Part shown: piece after piece, positions 1 through 6,766 of the stretch | How the letters are laid out: each line of letters opens with the position of its first letter | Position numbering within the stretch: position 1 is the first letter of the stretch | NCBI GenBank assembly: GCA_944383835.1 | Contig: CALWRE010000235.1 | Span: 1 to 44,856, forward strand | Direction of reading: 5' to 3' | Length of the DNA stretch: 44,856 nt | From: an uncultured Lachnospiraceae bacterium | GTDB lineage: Bacteria; Bacillota; Clostridia; Lachnospirales; Lachnospiraceae | Translations under genes and position numbers: made by a program | Notes under the pieces: model-generated | What the model saw: the letters and a program-made list of their open reading frames with translations, nothing else | Told to the model about the DNA's origin: nothing | Databases searched by the model: none

Positions 1-147
1 GCTATTTCCGCCTATCGCCGGATGAAGGTTTCCGACGGAAAGATAGTGGAAGAATTGATGACAGTCTTTCATCTGTCGGAGGATGAGGCAAAGTCCTATC
101 TGGAGGGTGGGATTCCTGTAGAGGCATATTGCGTATCTGGAATATAA
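1..147 (+). pseudogene. C-terminal tail of an unknown gene, cut by the window start
   Basis: Frame +1 is open from the first base and stops at a TAA at 145-147, giving 48 residues with no start. The segment contains IVEELMTVFHLSEDEAKSYLE, a helix-rich stretch I cannot assign to a family. The last dozen or so residues probably do not belong to the original gene, because the opposite strand between about 120 and 143 already borders a GH1 glucosidase fragment. It is therefore likely a broken gene fused to foreign sequence, although a normal C-terminus that happens to abut the fragment cannot be excluded. No function is proposed. Confidence 0.4.
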
Positions 148-668
148 GGATTCTTTACCCCTCCCGCAATATTTCCTTCAGACCTAGCCAAATCTGTTTC
201 AACGGAAACACAAGTTGTCGAATAATAACTTAATGAGTAGAAGTCAACCGTTCCTTTTTTGAGAATTTGCTCATCACCTTCTTGCATTTGGATCGTAATA
301 TGATTATCCTTGAAATATTTCTTGATGTAATTTGGGTATACGCCTTTACATTGAACATCACTAACAAACCAAACCATCTTACGCATCTGTTTTTGGTTTT
401 CTAAAATATCTTTAGGTCTGCAGCTAAAAGGATAGCTTGTAAGGAAACAAATCATATTTCCCATCATGAAATGAGGATAATGGTCATGGGCATAAGTTAC
501 GCACATGGCACTAGCAACAAGTTGATGATGTAAAGCCTAATATCTTTTTTGCGGGATATCCACTGGATTGCTATATTCAACTGTTCCTTCATTTAAGATT
601 CCTAACGAGGGGTAGCCAGCCCTAGAAACATTCGCACAATTGATTTTATTGAATGTAATATAAAACCT
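120..668 (-). pseudogene. Internal fragment of a GH1 6-phospho-beta-glucosidase
   Basis: Read on the minus strand, this matches the middle of family GH1 6-phospho-beta-glucosidases (BglA type): ITFNKIN, then ALHHQLVASA, YPFSCRPKDILENQ, VQCKGVYPNYIKKYF, GTVDFYSLSYY and GGVKNPY, all in the expected order. Three things mark it as dead. The N-terminal portion and the whole C-terminal nucleophile half (ENG motif) are absent. An in-frame TAG at 537-539 splits it. The acid/base glutamate of the TFNE motif is a lysine (AAA). Homology fades near 141-143 on one side and stops near 668 on the other, exactly where the aldo/keto reductase remnant begins on the opposite strand. Downstream sugar-PTS partners are absent, so this is a stray fragment. 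Confidence 0.8.
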
Positions 669-669
669 G

Positions 670-1357
670 GAACAGCAAATAGAGAACCGCCTTGACGCTT
701 CTCTGAAACGCCTCCGCACCGACTATGCGGATTTATATTACCAGCACCGGAATGAGGCGGGTGTTTCGCCGGAGGAAGTTGCCGGAATTATGGGGAAACT
801 CATCCAAAAGGGGAAGATTCGCGGCTGGGGACAGTCCATGACGACTGCGGAAGAAATCCGGCGGGCGAATGCGGTAACGCCCCTTTCCGCCGTACAGAGC
901 GAGTACTCCATGATGGAGCGAATGTTTGAAAAAGATGTCATTCCCACCAGCAGCGAATTGGGCATTGGCTTTGTAGCGTTTTCACCTATGGCAAGCAGCT
1001 TTTTGAGCGGCAAATACCGGAAAACAGATATATACCGGCGACGATGTGCGCCGTGTCATAACCCGCTTTGCCCCGGAAAATATGGACGCCAATCAGCCGC
1101 TATTACGCATGCTGCAGGAATTTGCGGAGCAGAAACACGCAACCCCTGCGCAAATATCCCTTGCGTGGATGCTGCATAAGTACAGCTTTGTTGTTCCTAT
1201 CCCCGGCATGAGAAAAGAAGAGCGGTTGAAAGAGAATTTTGGGGCGGCAGAAATTACTTTGACTGAAAATGAGTTTGATGAAATTGAAAAGGCGCTTTCC
1301 ACTATTACTATTTACGGGAATCGTACAGATGAAGATATTGCAAAGCTGCGAGAATAA
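670..1357 (+). pseudogene. 5'-truncated, frameshifted aldo/keto reductase
   Basis: From about 670 the plus strand reads as an aldo/keto reductase from its middle onward: SLKRLRTDYADLYYQHR, GKIRGWGQS, SAVQSEYSMMER and VAFSPMASSFLSGKY in one frame. It then continues as GDDVRRVITRFAPENMDANQPLL, AQISLAWML and VVPIPGMRKEERLKEN in the next frame, up to a TAA at 1355-1357. The frame changes around 1026-1040, near the short alternating run GATATATA. The first roughly 100 residues, which in this family carry the catalytic Asp, Tyr and Lys and the first barrel strands, are missing; the GH1 fragment sits in their place. There is no usable start or ribosome site. The remaining part is otherwise well conserved, so the loss looks recent. 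Confidence 0.85.
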
Positions 1358-1412
1358 AGCAAAGCCAGCCAGATCAGCAGGCGATCAGGCTAAACGGCTT
1401 CCATTGCAAATG

Positions 1413-1440
1413 CGGGAGAAGGGTTATGACCCTTCTCCCG
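1413..1440. terminator. Perfect 11-bp hairpin at the 3' end of the PBP gene
   Basis: CGGGAGAAGGG (1413-1423) and CCCTTCTCCCG (1430-1440) pair perfectly around a six-base loop. The TAA stop codon of the minus-strand PBP gene lies inside the loop (1424-1426). There is no clear T-run on either side, so termination efficiency is uncertain. The position between the decayed reductase and the PBP suggests a two-way terminator. Confidence 0.6.
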
Positions 1441-4075
1441 TATTCGTCGTATCGGTGTAAGTTCCGGCCCACCAGAGGTTTTCCCCTTCGGGGTAGTAGC
1501 CGCCGGAGTGAATGTGGCAGACATTCCCATTGATGAAGTCCTGCGGCAGGGCGTAGGTGGTGTCGGAGGTGGGGCCGGTGGTATTCTCCGGGAGAATCCG
1601 GAAGACCCGCTCCGCCCGCCGTTCAGCCGGGCAGTTCGCCCCGGCCGCCTGCCCGCTTTCGGTGCAGATGGTTACGACCGTATGGCAGTCGCAGTATTCG
1701 GTCGGCACGGTGCCGGGGGCGAAATATTCGGTGTAAACCTGGGAGCCCTCGGGATCCTGATCGCACACCCCTGCCACGGCCAGCTTGCCGGAGATGCGGC
1801 AGATTTCAGCCGTTTCAATGGAAGAGGGCATTTCGATTACGGCAGGCTCCTTATCCTCGTGGATTGCTTCCATGACCTCTTTCCAGATGGCCCGATGGAA
1901 ACTGCCTGTGTTGCTCATCGCAATATTGTTGTCATAGCCGGACCAGATGGCGGCGGTATAGTAGGGGGTAAAGCCGACAAACCATACATCGCGGGTGTCG
2001 GTGGTGGTGCCGCTCTTTCCGGCCACATACATATCGCCGAAATTCATGTCCAGGCCGCTGGAGGATACCAGACGGTCCTGGTAATACTGGCTGTGAGGAG
2101 TAGCACCCTCGTGCATCGCATCGGTCAGAAGCCAGGCGGTTGTCTCTTTAATTACCTGGCGGGTCTCCGGCTCATTTTCCAAAAGTATCCGGCCGTTGTT
2201 ATCCAGAATCTGCGTATAGAAGATCGGCTCGGTATATAAGCCTCCGTTGGCGATGGCAGCATAGGCGGCGGTGAGCTCCAGGTTGGTGACGCCGTTGGTG
2301 ATGCCACCCAGGGCAAGGGTCAGGCCGGTATCGGTTTCATCCACCAGGGTGGTAAAGCCGTAGTCCTTCAAATACTGCATGCCCAGCTCCGGCGTCACCG
2401 TCTCCATCAGACAGCGGGTAGCCAGGATATTGGAAGAGTAGATGATAGCCTCGCGGATCGAGCCGTAGCCGCCGTAGTAGGCTCCCCACCAGTTCGAGAT
2501 GGGCTGGCCGTAATAGCTGTAAGGCTCGTCATAGTAGGTGGTGCCCAGGGTGGCTCCGCACACGTCCAGGGCGGCCGAGAAAGCGGCCAAAGGCTTGAAG
2601 GTGGAGCCAGGCTGGCGCGTAGTGCGGGTAGCGCGGTTTAAGCTCAGGCTGGTTGTCTTTTCTCCGCGGCCTCCGGCAATGGCGACGACTTCACCGGTGC
2701 TCTGGTCCATGATCACCATAGAAGCCTGGGGCTGCAGGGTGATGTCCCAGCTGTGTCCCCACATGGTGTCGCCTTCCGCGCCGTTTTCCAGGATATAGTT
2801 TTCAAATTCTTCGATACAGGCCAGAATTTCCTCCTCCGTATCGAAAATGAGCTGGAAGGTAGAGCGTTCCTGCACTTCCCGGTAATACCGGGTGATGTGG
2901 CCTTCGCTGTAATTGGTGGTGGTGCCGTCGGCATGGGTGATGGTCATCTGATAGGTGAAGGTCAGGTCGTCCATATATTCGCCGTTGGTGCCGATATAGT
3001 TTTCCGGGTCGCTGATGGCCGTATCCACAGCTGCCTGCACATCCGGATCCTGGGTGGTGATGATCTTCAGACCGCCGCTGTAGAGGGCTGTCCTGGCCTG
3101 GGCCTCGGTATAGCCCAGCTTCGTCTGCAGGTCGGAGAGAACCTGGCTGATCAGCTCGTCCACGAAATAGGAGTAGGGCGAAGAGGATTCAATCACCGTC
3201 GTATTTACATCCTGGATGCGGGAATAGACGTCGTCGGCCAGAGCCGCATCCCATTCCTCCTGGGAGATCATGCCCTGTTCATACATGTTCTGCAGAACCT
3301 GGGCCCGCCGTTCGGCATTCTGCTCCGGATAGGTGATGGGATTAAGGCTGTAGGGATTCTGCGTGATGGCGGCGATCACTGCGCATTCCGACAGGGTGAG
3401 ATCGGATACATCCTTGCCGAAATAACGCTGGCTGGCCGCCTGGACGCCCAGGGTGTTGCTGCCCAGGTTGATGGTGTTCAGATAATATTCCAAAATGATC
3501 TGCTTGCTCATGACCTTTTCCAGCTGCACGGCCAGATACTGCTCCTGCAGCTTGCGGACCAGGCGGTCGCCGAAGTTGGTCTCTGCTCCGCCGCCAAAGA
3601 CGTTGTTTTTGATCAGCTGCTGGGTGATGGTGCTGGCGCCCTGGTCGAATTCGCCGTCCAGTATGCCTAGGATGCCGGCGCGGACGATGCCTTTGATGTC
3701 AATGCCCTGATGGATCCAGAAGCGCTCGTCCTCAATGGCGACGAAGGCGTCGATCAGATCCTGGGGCAGATCGCTGTAGGAGCAAAGCTCCCGGTTGGAG
3801 CCTTCCTCCACCAGGGTCTGGATCAGGTTGCCCTCGCGGTCATAGATCGTGGTGGCGAAGCCCTCCGGCGATACGTTGATCTCGTTGATATCGGGCGTGG
3901 CATCGATTACGCTTTGATAAAAACCAAGGCCGGCGCTGATGCCGACGGCCCCCAGAAACAGAACAGCAATGACTGACAGCCGGATTAAGATCAGCCCAGT
4001 CTTCGTTTTCAGCTTTTTCGAGATGGAGTTAGTGGCTTTCAGCCTCTGTGCAGTCCCCCGTTTGCTGTAGTTCAT
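1424..4075 (-). CDS. Class A penicillin-binding protein 1A (transglycosylase/transpeptidase)
   Basis: 883 residues. It polymerises and cross-links peptidoglycan at the outer face of the membrane. A short basic cytoplasmic segment is followed by a membrane anchor (about 28-52). The GT51 glycosyltransferase domain comes next, with the catalytic glutamate motif EDERF at 115-119 and QGASTITQQLIKN at 145-157. The transpeptidase domain has the serine motif STFK at 491-494, SSN at 547-549 and KSGT at 687-690. A C-terminal extension of about 120 residues carries several cysteines (CDCHTVVTIC, NCPAERR), as seen in other clostridial PBP1A proteins. The ATG at 4075 has AAGGAGG six bases upstream. It is a single-gene unit with its own promoter. 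Length and motifs are complete, so it should be active. Confidence 0.95.
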   Translation of the reverse strand: MNYSKRGTAQRLKATNSISKKLKTKTGLILIRLSVIAVLFLGAVGISAGLGFYQSVIDATPDINEINVSPEGFATTIYDREGNLIQTLVEEGSNRELCSYSDLPQDLIDAFVAIEDERFWIHQGIDIKGIVRAGILGILDGEFDQGASTITQQLIKNNVFGGGAETNFGDRLVRKLQEQYLAVQLEKVMSKQIILEYYLNTINLGSNTLGVQAASQRYFGKDVSDLTLSECAVIAAITQNPYSLNPITYPEQNAERRAQVLQNMYEQGMISQEEWDAALADDVYSRIQDVNTTVIESSSPYSYFVDELISQVLSDLQTKLGYTEAQARTALYSGGLKIITTQDPDVQAAVDTAISDPENYIGTNGEYMDDLTFTYQMTITHADGTTTNYSEGHITRYYREVQERSTFQLIFDTEEEILACIEEFENYILENGAEGDTMWGHSWDITLQPQASMVIMDQSTGEVVAIAGGRGEKTTSLSLNRATRTTRQPGSTFKPLAAFSAALDVCGATLGTTYYDEPYSYYGQPISNWWGAYYGGYGSIREAIIYSSNILATRCLMETVTPELGMQYLKDYGFTTLVDETDTGLTLALGGITNGVTNLELTAAYAAIANGGLYTEPIFYTQILDNNGRILLENEPETRQVIKETTAWLLTDAMHEGATPHSQYYQDRLVSSSGLDMNFGDMYVAGKSGTTTDTRDVWFVGFTPYYTAAIWSGYDNNIAMSNTGSFHRAIWKEVMEAIHEDKEPAVIEMPSSIETAEICRISGKLAVAGVCDQDPEGSQVYTEYFAPGTVPTEYCDCHTVVTICTESGQAAGANCPAERRAERVFRILPENTTGPTSDTTYALPQDFINGNVCHIHSGGYYPEGENLWWAGTYTDTTNTGEGS

Positions 4076-4149
4076 TCATTGCCTCCTTTTATAAAGAATC
4101 GGATATGCAAAGCCTGCATCGAATTTTGACTTAGGAATCCTAGTATCTT

Positions 4150-4158
4150 ATTATACCA
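4150..4158 (-). promoter_or_regulatory. Extended -10 promoter for the PBP1A gene
   Basis: On the minus strand the sequence reads TGGTATAAT, a perfect -10 with the extended TGn element. A weak -35 (TTTATT) lies 17 bases upstream. It is about 75 bases before the PBP start. Confidence 0.6.
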
Positions 4159-4192
4159 AATTGTACCTTATAAATAAAGACTGAATTCTTTC

Positions 4193-4221
4193 TTGCATAT
4201 TAAATTTCTGTGTATTACAAT
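4193..4221 (+). promoter_or_regulatory. SigA-type promoter for the DUF6514-like gene
   Basis: TTGCAT (4193-4198), a 17-base spacer and TACAAT (4216-4221) match the housekeeping consensus. The promoter is back-to-back with the PBP1A promoter in the divergent 4076-4345 intergenic stretch. The leader to the next gene is about 120 bases long and shows no obvious structure. Confidence 0.55.
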
Positions 4222-4345
4222 GATGCCAGGGTCAGAAAATGGCGGTTTGTGCGGTGTAATCTACTTTTCAGCTTCCAGTGGGGAGGGTATACTGGCTTCA
4301 CAGGGACAGGCAGATTCTGCCTGCTGCAGGAAAGGATGGAGCAGT

Positions 4346-4642
4346 ATGAAGATTAAAACACTTTTTGGCGTGCGCAAGGTGACGGATGAGGCCGGCAGGG
4401 AGCTGAACCTGGCCTACTATCTGACGGAGGATACCCGAGAGAAGGTACAAGAGGGCCCGCTCTACGGGGCGGGCATTGTAAAGAGATCGAGGGAGGGGGA
4501 AGAGTCCGAATGGCTGGACGGCCTCTCCTATCTGAGCAGCGAGGTGGAGGAACTGCTTTCCCGGATGATGCGGGGGGCCGTGACTCCGATATCCATGGCC
4601 GCTGTCGCCGACGATTTCATCGGGGATACCGCAAGAGCCTGA
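4346..4642 (+). CDS. Small DUF6514-like protein of unknown function
   Basis: 98 residues, soluble, with no signal or membrane segment. It starts MKIKTLFGVRKVTDEAGRE, then LAYYLTEDTR, a pattern I associate with the DUF6514 family found in Lachnospiraceae; the name is from memory and not checked. The ATG at 4346 is preferred because AGGAAAGG lies just upstream; the reading frame stays open further 5' without a plausible start. YigZ follows 54 bases downstream on the same strand, so the two may be co-transcribed. Members of this family are short and uncharacterised, and nothing in the sequence suggests a mechanism. Confidence 0.65.
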   Translation: MKIKTLFGVRKVTDEAGRELNLAYYLTEDTREKVQEGPLYGAGIVKRSREGEESEWLDGLSYLSSEVEELLSRMMRGAVTPISMAAVADDFIGDTARA

Positions 4643-4696
4643 AAGGCTGGGATAGGGCGGGATACCGACTACTGCAAAAGAGAAAGGAAAGATGGA

Positions 4697-5371
4697 ATGG
4701 AGAAAGAGAACAGCCGGGCACTTTGCTACCGGACGGTCTATCAGGGCGGGGAAGGAGAACTGGTGGAGAAGAAATCCCGGTTTATCGCTACGATACGGCC
4801 GGTGAAAACCCAGGAGGAGGCCCTGGCCTTCCTGGAGGAAATGCGGAAAAAATACTGGGACGCCACGCACAACTGCTTCGCCTATATCATTGGAAAGAAG
4901 AGCGAGCTGGCACGGTTTGGCGACGACGGGGAACCGGCGGGTACCGCAGGCCGCCCGATGTTAGATGTGCTGGCCGGGGAAGGCTTGTGCGATACCTGCG
5001 CGGTGGTGACCCGGTATTTTGGCGGAACCCTTCTTGGCACCGGCGGCCTGGTACGCGCTTATTCCCAGGCGGTGAAGGCGGGGCTTGCAAACAGCGTGCT
5101 GATTACGAAGAAGCTGGGAGTCAAGCTGCGGCTGTCCTGCGATTATTCCGATCTGGGAAAGCTGCAGTACCGGCTTGCCCAGGATGGATTCCAAACGGTG
5201 GACAGCGAATACACCGACCATGTAGAACTTACGGCCCTGGTCCCGGTGGAGGAAAAGGCAGGACTCCTTTCCCGGATTACCGAGGCCACGGCCGCACGTG
5301 TTCAGACAGAAGAGATGGGAGAGGTGTATTTCGGAGAGGCCGGAGGCCAGATCCGGCTTTTCGACGATTGA
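4697..5371 (+). CDS. YigZ/IMPACT family protein
   Basis: 224 residues, full length for the family. The N-terminal UPF0029/IMPACT domain shows KKSRFIA (about 26-32), the AYIIG and DDGEPAGTAGRPML signature, and VTRYFGGTLLGTGGLVRAYS (about 104-123). The C-terminal ferredoxin-like DUF1949 domain covers about 140-210. Eukaryotic IMPACT modulates translation through GCN1, but the bacterial role is not settled. The gene ends nine bases before the convergent argH stop, with no hairpin between them, so transcripts from the two strands probably overlap. Confidence 0.92.
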   Translation: MEKENSRALCYRTVYQGGEGELVEKKSRFIATIRPVKTQEEALAFLEEMRKKYWDATHNCFAYIIGKKSELARFGDDGEPAGTAGRPMLDVLAGEGLCDTCAVVTRYFGGTLLGTGGLVRAYSQAVKAGLANSVLITKKLGVKLRLSCDYSDLGKLQYRLAQDGFQTVDSEYTDHVELTALVPVEEKAGLLSRITEATAARVQTEEMGEVYFGEAGGQIRLFDD

Positions 5372-5380
5372 CAGAGGACG

Positions 5381-6766
5381 TCAGAGCCTGCCCTCTTCCT
5401 CCAGCTCTTTTTTATACTGGGAAATGACCTCCCGCATGGCGTCAGGGCCGGGGGCTCCCAGGGTGATGCGCTTTTCCACACAGGTTTTTAAGGAGATAGC
5501 TTCGTAGATCGATGCGTCGAATACGGGGCTTATTTTTTGGTATTCTTCCAGGGGCAGCTCGTCTAAGGAAATGCCCTTTTCCAGGCAGAGCAGAACCAGC
5601 CGGCCTACGATCCCGTGGGCGTCGCGGAAAGGCACGCCCCTCCCCACCAGGTAATCGGCGGCGTCGGTGGCGTTGGTGAAGCCTCTGGCGGCGCTTTTTT
5701 CCATCACGTCGGTGCGGAAGGCGGTGGTGGCCAGCATGCCGGTAAACAGGCGGATGCAGCTGCGGGCCGTGTCCATGGCGTCAAAGGGCAGTTCCTTGTC
5801 CTCCTGCATATCTTTATTGTAGGCCAGGGGCAAACCTTTCATTACGGTGAGCAGGTCGGCGAGGGCGGCGTAGACCCGGCCGGTTTTGCCCCGCACCAGC
5901 TCCGCAATATCCGGATTCTTTTTCTGGGGCATGATGCTGGAGCCGGTGCTGTAGGTGTCGTCCAGCTCGATAAAGCCGTATTCATTGGAGTTCCAGAGAA
6001 TGAATTCCTCGCTGAAGCGGCTCAAATGCATCATAATGAGGGAGAGATCGCTGATAAACTCGATCAGATAATCCCGATCCGACACGGAATCCATGGAATT
6101 TCTCGTAGGCCCGTAAAAGCCCAGCACAGAAGCGGTGTATTCCCGGTCCAGGGGATAGGTCGTTCCGGCCAGGGCTCCGGCCCCCAGAGGGCAGTAGTTC
6201 ATCCGCCGGCGGCAGTCCGCCAGGCGGTCCCGGTCGCGGGAAAACATTTCAAAATAAGCGCCCAGGTGATGGGCCAGGGTCACCGGCTGGGCCTTCTGCA
6301 GATGGGTAAAGCCGGGCATATAGGTTTCCACGTGCTTTTCCATCTGGCCGAGAAGGACCGTCAGCAGCTCCTTTAAAAGGGAGGAGATTTCATCGATCTG
6401 CTCTCTGGCATAGAGGCGCATATCCAGGGCCACCTGGTCGTTGCGGCTGCGGCCGGTGTGAAGCTTTTTGCCGGCTTCGCCGATGCGGGCGGTGAGAACC
6501 GTCTCGATAAAGCTGTGAATATCTTCGCAGCTTTCGTCAAATTCCAGCGTTCCCTCTTCCAGATCGCGCAGAATTCCTTTTAAGCCTTCTGTGATCTGTC
6601 CGGCTTCTTCCGGCGAGATAATGCCCTGACGCCCCAGCATGGAGGCGTGGGCTATGCTTCCCTCGATATCCTGGCGGTACAGGCGGCGGTCAAAGGGCAG
6701 GGAGGCATTGAAAGCAAATACCTCTTGATCGGTTTCCCTGGTAAAGCGTCCGCCCCAAAGCTTCAT
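5381..6766 (-). CDS. argH: Argininosuccinate lyase
   Basis: 461 residues. It catalyses the last step of arginine synthesis, splitting argininosuccinate into arginine and fumarate. The fumarase/aspartase superfamily signature GSSIMPQKKNPD is present, together with LHTGRSRNDQVALDMRLY, FTHLQKAQPVTLAHHL near the N-terminal third and DYLIEFISDLS. Length is standard and the protein looks complete. The start ATG (6766-6764) overlaps the TGA of the upstream yfhO-like gene in an ATGA arrangement, and GGAGGG inside that gene's end serves as ribosome site. argH is thus the last gene of an envelope glycosylation operon, not of an arginine operon; argG and other arg genes are absent. Confidence 0.97.
   Translation of the reverse strand: MKLWGGRFTRETDQEVFAFNASLPFDRRLYRQDIEGSIAHASMLGRQGIISPEEAGQITEGLKGILRDLEEGTLEFDESCEDIHSFIETVLTARIGEAGKKLHTGRSRNDQVALDMRLYAREQIDEISSLLKELLTVLLGQMEKHVETYMPGFTHLQKAQPVTLAHHLGAYFEMFSRDRDRLADCRRRMNYCPLGAGALAGTTYPLDREYTASVLGFYGPTRNSMDSVSDRDYLIEFISDLSLIMMHLSRFSEEFILWNSNEYGFIELDDTYSTGSSIMPQKKNPDIAELVRGKTGRVYAALADLLTVMKGLPLAYNKDMQEDKELPFDAMDTARSCIRLFTGMLATTAFRTDVMEKSAARGFTNATDAADYLVGRGVPFRDAHGIVGRLVLLCLEKGISLDELPLEEYQKISPVFDASIYEAISLKTCVEKRITLGAPGPDAMREVISQYKKELEEEGRL

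Noticed and set aside
2753-3670. Plus-strand open frame of 305 codons opposite PBP1A
   Set aside because: Shadow of the PBP1A coding strand with no ribosome site or recognisable domain.
4219-4245. Possible remnant of the 12722-12920 element (ATGATGCCAGGGTCAGAAAA)
   Set aside because: Similarity covers only about 20 bases, overlaps a promoter -10 and has no matching arms nearby.
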